From JANMDN01 sp031376285 (GTDB taxonomy: Bacteria; Actinomycetota; Thermoleophilia; Miltoncostaeales; Miltoncostaeaceae): a stretch of 64,000 nt of DNA. Position numbers and translations under genes: made by a program. The stretch is from NCBI GenBank assembly GCA_031376285.1, contig JANMDN010000013.1, forward strand, positions 1 through 64,000, in the 5' to 3' direction. Shown piece after piece: positions 43,593 through 51,134 of this stretch (positions are counted from its first letter, which is position 1; each line of letters begins with the position of its first letter). The notes below the pieces were generated by a model. That model saw only the letters and a program-made list of their open reading frames with translations, made no database searches and was not told the origin of the DNA.

Positions 43593-44540
43593 ATGATCGA
43601 CTCGATGAACGCCGTGCGCGCCCACACGTGGGGCGCACCCGGGGTGCTGACTTTCGAGCTGGCGCCGCGCCCTGAGCCGGCCGCCGGTGAGGTCCTGATC
43701 AGGGTCCACGCGGCGAGCATCAACCCCGTGGACTGCAAGACGCGAAGCGGTGGTGGGTTCGCCAAGCGCCTTGGCGAGGAGCCGTTTCCGGTGATCCTCG
43801 GTTGGGACGTCGCTGGTGTCGTCGACCGGCTTGGGTTAGAAGCGCATGGCTTCTCGGTTGGCGACCGGGTCTACGGATGTATCCGCTTCCCAAATCTCGG
43901 GAACGCCTACGCCGAATACGCCACCGCGCCCGTCGAGCACCTGGCTCACATCCCCGACGGGCTCGACATGGCGGAGGCGGCCGCCCTTCCACTTGCAGTC
44001 CTCACCGCATGGCAGGCGCTCGACGCAATCGACCTCCAGCCGGGCCAGCGGACGGTCGTCGTCGGCGCGGCGGGCGGTGTCGGGCATCTCGCGGTCCAGC
44101 TCGCCAAGCGGCGAGGGGCCGAGGTGGTAGGCGTCGCCGGGCCGCGCAACCAAGCGTTCATCCTCGAGCTGGGGGCCGACGAAGCGGTCGACTACTCGAC
44201 AGGTGACCTCGCAACGCTCGTGGGCGAGGCCGATGTGATCTTCGACGCGGTGGGTCGCGGCACGGTCGCGACGCTTTCGAGCATCGTGAACCCGGGCGGC
44301 TCGATCGTCTCCATCGTCGGCGGCGTGAAGCCCGACGAACTCCCCGAGGGCATCATCGGCAAGAACATCATGATCCGGCCGAGTGGCGAGCAGCTCGTCC
44401 AGGTCTCCGAGATGGTCGCGGCCCGTCGCCTGCGGCCCGTCGTCCAAGAGGTCATCCTCGCGACCGAGGCCCCGAGGGCACATTCGCTGAGCGATGCGGG
44501 CCACGTTCGCGGCAAGCTCGTGCTCGATTTGTCGCAATAA
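43593..44540 (+). CDS. zinc-free alcohol dehydrogenase / quinone oxidoreductase-like protein
   Basis: 315 residues of the MDR superfamily. VHAASINPVDCKTRSG and GWDVAGVVDRLG are N-terminal hallmarks of the quinone oxidoreductase branch. VVVGAAGGVGHLAVQLAKRRGAEVVGVA is the NADPH-binding Rossmann fold. No structural zinc cysteine cluster is present. GAGGAG upstream supports ATG 43593 or the second ATG at 43605. The substrate is probably a small quinone or enone. Confidence 0.9.
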   Translation: MIDSMNAVRAHTWGAPGVLTFELAPRPEPAAGEVLIRVHAASINPVDCKTRSGGGFAKRLGEEPFPVILGWDVAGVVDRLGLEAHGFSVGDRVYGCIRFPNLGNAYAEYATAPVEHLAHIPDGLDMAEAAALPLAVLTAWQALDAIDLQPGQRTVVVGAAGGVGHLAVQLAKRRGAEVVGVAGPRNQAFILELGADEAVDYSTGDLATLVGEADVIFDAVGRGTVATLSSIVNPGGSIVSIVGGVKPDELPEGIIGKNIMIRPSGEQLVQVSEMVAARRLRPVVQEVILATEAPRAHSLSDAGHVRGKLVLDLSQ

Positions 44541-44600
44541 GCGGGATGCTCACGCACCCGATGTGAGCGGGAGTCCGTCGGGGCTGCCGATACATCGGGT

Positions 44601-44834
44601 GTGGGATCCAGACACGCATTCGGCGCTCTCCTCGTCATCATCGGCATGGCGGTGTTTGGGGCCGGGATCCTGCTCGCAAGGAGCGGCGCCAACGGTTGCG
44701 GCAGCGAGCTGTGCGTTGGTCCGTCGAGCAACCTCGTCATCATCGTCGCCGCGCTCGTGAGCATGGTCTTCGTGCTCGCTGGACTGGACGTGGCCCGGGC
44801 CCGGGTTCGCTCCCGCGGGCGGGACCACGACTGA
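44601..44834 (+). CDS. small membrane protein
   Basis: 77 residues from GTG 44601 with two hydrophobic helices (FGALLVIIGMAVFGAGILLA and LVIIVAALVSMVFVLAGLDV) separated by a loop with two cysteines (NGCGSELCVG). The C-terminus is basic. No family recognised. Start and coding status rest mainly on the helix pattern. Confidence 0.55.
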   Translation: MGSRHAFGALLVIIGMAVFGAGILLARSGANGCGSELCVGPSSNLVIIVAALVSMVFVLAGLDVARARVRSRGRDHD

Positions 44835-44955
44835 GCGCAGACCGCGGCTCGTCTCACGCGGTGAGGACTTGGTGCTAGGCACCAGATGTCCCGCGATACG
44901 AAACGCGGGCACTCCTGGCCTCGTTGGCCGGGTGCTCGTCGCCGGAGCGTCGGCG

Positions 44956-45498
44956 CTACTGGACGGTCAGGAAGAAGTTCATCCCGATCTGGTCGTGCGA
45001 GGCCGAGGTGCCGGCGCCGAGGCTGCAGACGATCCGGTAGCGACCGGCTGGGAGCGTGACAGCGAGCGTCCTGTTGGTTGCGTTCTCCCCGACTTTCATC
45101 GGAAGGAACACTTTGCCAAGAGACGTGTCCGAGGGCAGAACGGTCCGTTCGAGGTTTCCGTAAACGGCCAGATCGTGGTCGTCCATGCTGCGGTTATAGA
45201 TGCCAAAGCTCACTTCACCGGAGCCGACGACCGTCCGAGAGGGGCGAAGCGCGAATGCCCCACCAGGAAGGTCGATCTCATCGACCAGGAGCGAACGCGG
45301 CAGCGTGGGCGCAGGTTCCGGGAGCGGTTCGGGCACCACCACCGTGCCCTCGAGGGGCGGAAGTACCAGCCGGTGGATCCGATTCGTGGGTGGGAGCGCG
45401 TTCTGGTACCCGACACCGACGAGCACCGGGGTGGCGGCCAGTACCGCCGCCACCCCGAGGCCGCCAATCGCGAGCCGTTGAGGGCGCCGCCCCGTCAT
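44956..45498 (-). CDS. secreted cupredoxin-like copper protein
   Basis: A 180-residue exported protein. An N-terminal hydrophobic anchor (LAIGGLGVAAVLAATPVLVGVG) leads into a Pro-rich linker and then a cupredoxin-like domain. H108 (DDHDLAVYG), C158 (RIVCSL), H168 (ASHDQ) and M173 (IGM) are spaced as the four ligands of a type 1 copper site. It is the last gene of a cluster with DUF1501 and DUF1800 proteins and overlaps the DUF1501 stop by 4 bases. Electron transfer outside the membrane is the likely role. Confidence 0.76.
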   Translation of the reverse strand: MTGRRPQRLAIGGLGVAAVLAATPVLVGVGYQNALPPTNRIHRLVLPPLEGTVVVPEPLPEPAPTLPRSLLVDEIDLPGGAFALRPSRTVVGSGEVSFGIYNRSMDDHDLAVYGNLERTVLPSDTSLGKVFLPMKVGENATNRTLAVTLPAGRYRIVCSLGAGTSASHDQIGMNFFLTVQ

Positions 45499-47069
45499 AC
45501 CTTCGTAATTCGGGCGGGCAGACCGTCCGCACGCGCGAAGGCGGGTTGGGCGTCGGGGATGATCGCGTTCGGATCCCCGCCCAGCCAGTCAGCCAAGATC
45601 TGCTTGTAGACCTGCCGGAAGTCCGTTGCCACCATGAGGTTGGCGCGGTCGTTCGGGTCGGTCAACATGGCACCATTCGCAATGGGCACGTCGCCGGCGA
45701 CGCCGCCGAGAACGGGATTGCCGACGAGCATCATCGCTCCACCGGAACCATGGTCGGTACCGGCACCGTCGTTCTCGGCGATCTTGCGGCCGAACTCCGA
45801 GAAGACGAGCGTCATCGTCGAATCGCCGATGCCACGGGCGTTCAGATCACTCTGGAACGCGGCAATCGACGCGGAGAGCGTGCGAAGCTGGGGATCCTGC
45901 GAGGCCAGCTGACCGCCGTGGGTGTCGAAGCCACCCCAGTCGATCGTGACGACGCGAGTGCCCAGTCCGGCGCCAAGGAGCACCGCCGCTCGGCGAAGCC
46001 GATCGCCCAACGCGCCCTGCGGGTATCCGTGAGGGTTCTGCCCAATGGCATCTTGTCCGTTCAACCCACCGAGCGAGTTCGACACCTTGACCGTAAGGTC
46101 GTAGATCGAGCGCGAGCGGCCGAGCTGATCGTTTCCGGCCCCGGTCGCCACCGCGGCGAGCTTGGCCATCTCGGCGTTCAGGTTGATGTCGGTCGTCGGC
46201 ACGTTCTGGAGGCCGAAGTTGATGCCCGTCAGACTGCCAACCGCCGCCACGGGAGCTTTCACCGTCCTGATCTGCTTCGAGATGGACGAGTCGAGCGAAA
46301 TGGCCTGGAGTGGGTTGGCATCGGATCCGTAGCGGTCGAGCCAACGGCCGACCCATCCGGTCACCGACTGCTTCAGGAGACCCGCGAACCAGAAATCGCG
46401 AGCTTCGAAGTGCGACTGATTTGACGGGGTGAAGTCTGCGGCCGGGAAGAGCGCGACATTGCCCGCGGTCCAGAGTGTGTCGATCCCGAGGTTGGCGGCG
46501 TGGCCGTTGCGACCACCGTTTGCGACGTTCATCGCGGACGGGCCACCGACGATCGGCATGGCGAAGCTGAGCTCCGGATTGCCGGGAATCGGAACGGTCC
46601 CGAGCTTTGTGATCGCGTTTGCCGCATCCACGACGTTGACGCCGTTCGCCCGCCCGATACCAGCGCGCTTCGCCGTGTAGTCGGCGAACGCGGTCCCGGT
46701 CGGCACGAACATGTTCAGGCCGTCGTTTCCACCGTTCAGGTAGATGATGACGAGCTTGTTCGTGTCGGCGACGGCGCCCTCAGCGACGGCCGCCTCCATC
46801 GCCTGCTGCCAGTCGATCTTCGACGCGGCATAGACCGACGCCATGCCGAGCACGCCGGTCGCCAGGAACTGGCGCCGATTGGCTCCGGTTGACGTCGGGA
46901 CGCCGTCCGGGAAGCCGGCGAGGGCTTCGGTGGTCAGGGGGATGTGGTCGACGGGGTCGAGGCCCTCGACCAAGCTGTCTGACCGAGCACAGTCGGCGCA
47001 TTTGAGGACGTTCGCCGCCTCAGTATCCGCGTCGCTCCCATAGTTGCTGCCGTAGGTCTCGTCAGTCAT
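45495..47069 (-). CDS. DUF1501 protein with twin-arginine signal
   Basis: A 524-residue protein of the DUF1501 (sulfatase-fold) family. NRRQFLATGVLGMASVYAAS at residues 64-83 is a Tat signal, but it is preceded by an unusual 60-residue extension containing CADC. The domain shows LVIIYLNGGNDGLNMFVPTG, FEARDFWFAG, DWGGFDTHGGQL and VFSEFGRKIAENDGAGTDHG. DUF1501 and DUF1800 proteins are usually neighbours and occur in exported complexes of unknown role. The twin-Arg motif predicts folded export, perhaps with a bound metal. Confidence 0.9.
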   Translation of the reverse strand: MTDETYGSNYGSDADTEAANVLKCADCARSDSLVEGLDPVDHIPLTTEALAGFPDGVPTSTGANRRQFLATGVLGMASVYAASKIDWQQAMEAAVAEGAVADTNKLVIIYLNGGNDGLNMFVPTGTAFADYTAKRAGIGRANGVNVVDAANAITKLGTVPIPGNPELSFAMPIVGGPSAMNVANGGRNGHAANLGIDTLWTAGNVALFPAADFTPSNQSHFEARDFWFAGLLKQSVTGWVGRWLDRYGSDANPLQAISLDSSISKQIRTVKAPVAAVGSLTGINFGLQNVPTTDINLNAEMAKLAAVATGAGNDQLGRSRSIYDLTVKVSNSLGGLNGQDAIGQNPHGYPQGALGDRLRRAAVLLGAGLGTRVVTIDWGGFDTHGGQLASQDPQLRTLSASIAAFQSDLNARGIGDSTMTLVFSEFGRKIAENDGAGTDHGSGGAMMLVGNPVLGGVAGDVPIANGAMLTDPNDRANLMVATDFRQVYKQILADWLGGDPNAIIPDAQPAFARADGLPARITKV

Positions 47070-47070
47070 T

Positions 47071-48573
47071 TCACATCACCTGGGCGTCAGGTCCGGCGAG
47101 CAGGAGCGTCCGCAGGACAACTTGGCGGTTCTTGCGTTGCGCGGCCGTTCTGGCCGGCGCGCGGTTCGCAAGATCGAGGAGGTTCGCTTTCGAGGCTGCC
47201 GAAACCCAGGGGCTGGCCGTCGCCCCGAAGGCACGATCAAACGCTGCCTGAGGTGTCTCGGTCGGTTGGTCGGTGAGGTCAGGCATCTTGCCCACCACCC
47301 GTCCGATGAAGCCGTAGCGCTCGAGCACCGTGTTGGTGTTCAGCCAGGAGATACCGCCCTCCCAGCCCGCCACCGTTGGCGGATAGTACGGCCGCTGTCC
47401 CATTCGCATCATGCTGTTGACCGGGTCTGTGTCGATGATTGCCGCTTTCGTGGCGCGGAGCGCGCCAGCGACGTACACCGCCGGTGGCTTGATCATCGTC
47501 GGCTCGTCGATCGACGCGAACAGCTCTGCCGAGAGCAGGATCTGACGCACGACCGGCTTGATCTTGAATCCCGACGACACATACGTCTTGACCAGCTGTG
47601 CGTGAACGTCGGCCGTCGGCGCGGTCGGGACGAAGTAGTCCCAGAGTTTCCGAGTGACGTAGAAGGGCTGGTTGGGATGGGCGAGGACCGCCTCGGTCGC
47701 CTCCCGATCCTTGAACGCGCCGGACTTGCCCCATGAAAGGGTCTTCACACCGGCGTCCCAGCGAGACGGGGTGAAGTACCCCTCCGCGAGCATCGCATTC
47801 GCCCCGTTGTCGGTGCTGTCGTTTCGGACTCGCCAGCCCGAGAAGGCCTTCGCGAGTTCCTTCACGTCCTGCTCGGTGTAGTTCGGCTTCCCGTTGCCGT
47901 CGACCACGCCAAGGACGAAGAGCTCCATGATCTCGCGGGCGTAGTTCTCGTTCGGTCGGCCGCGGACGTTTGTCTCACCTGTGAGGTAGCGGAGCATCGC
48001 CGGGTCGGTTGCCATCTCGTAGGACATCGTCGCGAAGTCAGCGTTCGGATTCGCAGCGAGGTCGGAGTACTTGCCGAGCACGTCGTTTTGCTTCTTCATG
48101 AGCTGCGCCGGCGAGACGTCTTCGCGCGAGTTCGCCCAGTGGCCGTGCCAGAAGAGGCGCATGCGCTCTGGGAGTGGGTTCGGTGAGCGAACCATCCGGT
48201 CGATCCACTCGGTGACGAGGTCGTCATTCCCACGCTCTCCGAAGATGTCGAGCGCGTTCACGCCGTTCGTCGGTGCGGGGCCTTGGAGTGCGCCCTGCGG
48301 ACTGTCGAGGAGCCAGTCGACTGCCTCGGCGCTCTTCTTCCCCGTGAACGCCGAGCGAGCCTCTGCGGTGGGTCCAAAGCCGGCCCGCCAGAAGAGGCGG
48401 TCGACCATCGCCTGGGTCATCGGGATCTCTTGGATCACCGCGGGCGTCGCCTTGAGGCGATGCTGGCGCCTCGCCGACTTGAGGGAGATCTTCTTCGGCC
48501 GCTTCTTCAGGATGACACGCTTGCCCTTCTTGGTGGCGGAGACGCCGCCCTTACGGGTGCTGATCCGGGGCAC
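47071..48573 (-). CDS. DUF1800 protein with lysine-rich N-terminus
   Basis: 500 residues of the DUF1800 family: RLFWRAGFGPTAEA, MRLFWHGHWANSREDVSPAQ, NENYAREIMELFVLGV and YTEQDVKELAKAFSGWRV are its hallmarks. Unlike typical members it has no signal peptide. Its first 45 residues are dominated by Lys and Arg (GKRVILKKRPKKISLKSARRQ). It lies between the GH26-like gene and the DUF1501 gene and is likely their functional partner. The GTG start is 2 bases after the preceding stop. Confidence 0.88.
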   Translation of the reverse strand: MPRISTRKGGVSATKKGKRVILKKRPKKISLKSARRQHRLKATPAVIQEIPMTQAMVDRLFWRAGFGPTAEARSAFTGKKSAEAVDWLLDSPQGALQGPAPTNGVNALDIFGERGNDDLVTEWIDRMVRSPNPLPERMRLFWHGHWANSREDVSPAQLMKKQNDVLGKYSDLAANPNADFATMSYEMATDPAMLRYLTGETNVRGRPNENYAREIMELFVLGVVDGNGKPNYTEQDVKELAKAFSGWRVRNDSTDNGANAMLAEGYFTPSRWDAGVKTLSWGKSGAFKDREATEAVLAHPNQPFYVTRKLWDYFVPTAPTADVHAQLVKTYVSSGFKIKPVVRQILLSAELFASIDEPTMIKPPAVYVAGALRATKAAIIDTDPVNSMMRMGQRPYYPPTVAGWEGGISWLNTNTVLERYGFIGRVVGKMPDLTDQPTETPQAAFDRAFGATASPWVSAASKANLLDLANRAPARTAAQRKNRQVVLRTLLLAGPDAQVM

Positions 48574-48574
48574 G

Positions 48575-49639
48575 TCAGCCCTCCTTCTTCGTCACGGCGG
48601 CACCGAGCTTCGGCGCGGCCTTTTTGGCGACGGGCTTCGTGCCCTTCTTGAGGACCTTCTTCTTCGTCTTCACCTTCGGCTTCGGCGCGCCAGCGGGGCG
48701 ACACCCTTGAGTCTTCACGAGTGAACGGAACGCGAGCGTCTCGGGCGAGCCGCTTCGGACGCGGAAGTCGCCAAGGGGGTCGAGCTGGTCGTACCAGATC
48801 GCGCCCTTGAGCTGTGGCATGACGGTCCCGAGCTTGCCGAGCCCGGCGATCCATCCAGCCTTGTCACCGCCGGTTCCCGTTGATCCAGTCTCCGTGATGT
48901 AGAACGGCTTGGCCCCGAGGGCCTGGATCTGCTGGTAGGCCTTAGTGAAGGTCTCGGCCGGATCCTTCCAGGCACTGCTCGCAGGGACGGCCCCAAAGTT
49001 GTGACCTGATGCCCCAGCAAAGTCGATCCACTTCGCGCCCGGGTAGTACTTTTCGAGCGCGTTCTCGGGCGTCTCGGGGATGCTGCGCACGTACGGCGCC
49101 CACAGGATCTTCACCTTGCCGCGCGTCGCCTTGCGAACCACGGCGACGGCGTGATGGAAGGCCCCGATGTAGGTCGCGGGGGTGTTGCCGTTGACGTTGC
49201 CCGACCACGCGTACCAGGGGGCATTGCCCTCGGGCATGATCCGCATCGTCGACTGCAGTCCGGTCTGGGCCATCTGCGTCGCCAAGTCCGCCAGCGACTT
49301 GTCGAACTTGCCCTTCGCGACGTCGGTGTTGGCGAACCCGGGCTGGTCCCGTGTCTCGGTACCGTTGTCGGGAGCCCAGGTCACGAGCAGCTTGAGCTTG
49401 CGTTTCTGTGCGAGCTTGACGAGCTTCGGGTCGAGACCCTTGCCGGCGGTGATGTAGACCGAAACCGTGTTCACCGCTGGACCAACGTTCGCGGTGAGCT
49501 GGTTGAAACTCGGAACGGGGTCGTCTTGGTAGACGCCCAGGTCGAGGCACGCGGAGGCCGGGCCGGCGGCTGCCATCAGGCAGGCCGAGGCGCCGAACAC
49601 AGCGAAACGACGATGTTTGGATACCGGTGAGGTGCGCAT
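48575..49639 (-). CDS. secreted GH26-like glycoside hydrolase with lysine-rich tail
   Basis: About 354 residues from ATG 49639. The signal peptide (RFAVFGASACLMAAAGPASA) precedes a TIM-barrel-like domain. RIMPEGNAPWYAWSG matches the RxxxExN acid/base region of GH26 enzymes, and FYITETGSTG holds the likely nucleophile glutamate. The C-terminal 35 residues are strikingly Lys/Ala-rich (KPKVKTKKKVLKKGTKP). Beta-mannanase-type activity is the usual GH26 function, but substrate is inference. It is the first gene of the DUF1800/DUF1501/cupredoxin cluster. Confidence 0.78.
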   Translation of the reverse strand: MRTSPVSKHRRFAVFGASACLMAAAGPASACLDLGVYQDDPVPSFNQLTANVGPAVNTVSVYITAGKGLDPKLVKLAQKRKLKLLVTWAPDNGTETRDQPGFANTDVAKGKFDKSLADLATQMAQTGLQSTMRIMPEGNAPWYAWSGNVNGNTPATYIGAFHHAVAVVRKATRGKVKILWAPYVRSIPETPENALEKYYPGAKWIDFAGASGHNFGAVPASSAWKDPAETFTKAYQQIQALGAKPFYITETGSTGTGGDKAGWIAGLGKLGTVMPQLKGAIWYDQLDPLGDFRVRSGSPETLAFRSLVKTQGCRPAGAPKPKVKTKKKVLKKGTKPVAKKAAPKLGAAVTKKEG

Positions 49640-49702
49640 GTCCTGCAGCGTCCGGTGAAACGCCTCTTCTGGCAACCGTTTGCGGAGCACCCTTACGAGA
49701 GG

Positions 49703-49963
49703 CTAAGTCCTTCTTACAATCCCCTTATCCGGCGCATACTTCACGTCACGAACGACCGCGCGAAATATCCCGTCGGACCCCTCGTCGAGCGCGACCAGCT
49801 GGGCGCCGCGCCGGTGGCACCAAGCGGGGAGATCGACGGCGATCAGCGGGTCGTCGGCAAGGAGTTCGGCGACGGCGCCCGCCTGCGCCCGGGCAAACGC
49901 CGCTTCGAGGAGCCGGATCGGAACCGGGCACCATGTTCCGAGCGCATCGACAAACAGCGTCAA
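49703..49963 (-). CDS. TusA-like sulfur-carrier protein
   Basis: 86 residues of the TusA/SirA family. VDALGTWCPVPIRLLEAAF holds the active-site C12 in the CPxP motif. The second strand VAELLADDPLIAVDLPAWCHRRG adds another cysteine. TusA relays persulfide sulfur from a desulfurase. The gene overlaps the cysteine-desulfurase-like gene upstream by 4 bases, which would be an ideal donor, except that the latter lacks its catalytic lysine. Confidence 0.86.
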   Translation of the reverse strand: MTLFVDALGTWCPVPIRLLEAAFARAQAGAVAELLADDPLIAVDLPAWCHRRGAQLVALDEGSDGIFRAVVRDVKYAPDKGIVRRT

Positions 49964-51126
49964 TCGAAGCCTCCTGCCGGGCTGAGCTGACGGAGCGCTG
50001 AGACCGCGTCGGCGTACATTCGCGCGCCGTGGTCGACTTCGGCGTCCGTGGTGAGCGCGCCCAGTGTGAAGAGGACGGCCGAGTGGGTCCAGGGCGGCTT
50101 GATACCGATCGCCTCGAGCACCGGCGACACCCGGCGGGTGACCGCCGTGCAGGCGGAGCCGGGCGACGCGGCGACACCTCGCTCGGCGAGCGCGAGCACG
50201 AGCGTCTGCGCCTCGACGCGACCCGCCGACACCGAGACATGCCCCGGGAGGCGGCCGGAGGCGGGGCCGTTCAGGCGGACATCCGGGACCGCGAGGAGGC
50301 GCGCGGCGAGTGCGTGGCCAAGGGCCTCGACGCGCCGAACCCCTCTAGCGCCTTCGCCGCGAGCGATGTCGGCGGCCCGTCCGAGCCCCGCGACCCCGGG
50401 GACGTCCTCCGCCCCGGCTCGCTTTCCGTGTTCTTGGATGCCGCCTTCGATGAGCGGATAGAGGCGAGTGCCGGGTCGAACGACAAGAGCGCCGGTCCAC
50501 GGTGGCGCCCCGAGGGACGCCCCACCGATGGTCAGGAGGTCGATGTCGAGGGCGCCCATGTCGACGGGTGCGAGGCCGATGCTGTCACCCGCGTCCACGT
50601 GGACGATGACCTCGGCCCGCGCGCCACGCACCGCGCGGATCAGCTCGGCAAGCGGTTGCAGCGTCCCGATCTCGGGTTGGGCATGGGTGAGGCAGACAAG
50701 CACCGTCTCGCTTCCTACGGCCTCAGCGAGGGCACCTGGGTCGACACGGCCGTCGCAGTCGATGGGCACGATTGTTGGGCCGCCCGCGTCGCGCGTGGCG
50801 CTCCGACAGGCCGAAAGTGTCGCGGGGTGGTCGGCGACACTGGTGACGATGCCCGCGCCGAGGCGCCGGTTGGCATGGAGTGAACCCTTGACCGCGAGGT
50901 TTCTGGCCTCAGTTGGGCCGGAGGTGAAAATCACCCATTCGGGCCCCACCCCAATGAGCGCGGCCACCGACTCACGTGCCCCTTCGATTGCACCATAGGA
51001 CGCTTCGGCCCAGCGGTGGAAGCCGTGTGCGGTGGCGGGCACCTGCGCGAGGACACGCTCCATCGCTTCGCGAACCCTCGGGTCGATCGGCCCGCCTCCG
51101 GCGTTGTCCAGGTACGCCTCGGTCAC
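49960..51126 (-). CDS. cysteine-desulfurase-like protein lacking the PLP lysine
   Basis: 388 residues in the NifS/IscS fold: AYLDNAGGGPIDPRVREAME (usual YLDNAATTPxDPRV), TSVADHPATLSAC with H100, HVDAGDSIGLAPVD with D178, and the cysteine loop SPGSACTAVTR with C326. The segment that should read SxHKxxGPxGxG is LLTIGGASLGAPPWTGALVV (197-216), so the Schiff-base Lys is Ala or Ser and the preceding His is Gly. The Gln after D178 is also replaced. The fold and sulfur-accepting Cys are kept but PLP chemistry looks lost. It is paired with TusA-like and ftsH genes. Confidence 0.88.
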   Translation of the reverse strand: MTEAYLDNAGGGPIDPRVREAMERVLAQVPATAHGFHRWAEASYGAIEGARESVAALIGVGPEWVIFTSGPTEARNLAVKGSLHANRRLGAGIVTSVADHPATLSACRSATRDAGGPTIVPIDCDGRVDPGALAEAVGSETVLVCLTHAQPEIGTLQPLAELIRAVRGARAEVIVHVDAGDSIGLAPVDMGALDIDLLTIGGASLGAPPWTGALVVRPGTRLYPLIEGGIQEHGKRAGAEDVPGVAGLGRAADIARGEGARGVRRVEALGHALAARLLAVPDVRLNGPASGRLPGHVSVSAGRVEAQTLVLALAERGVAASPGSACTAVTRRVSPVLEAIGIKPPWTHSAVLFTLGALTTDAEVDHGARMYADAVSALRQLSPAGGFD

Positions 51127-51134
51127 CGCGGCGT

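Noticed and set aside
44871..44909. Small hairpins GGTGC-TAG-GCACC and CCCGCG-N8-CGCGGG between convergent genes
   Set aside because: Stems of 5-6 bp are expected by chance at this base composition, and no T-run follows, so I do not call a terminator.
45078..46424. 448-codon plus-strand frame opposite DUF1501
   Set aside because: Antisense of a conserved DUF1501 gene; no motif in the plus-strand product.
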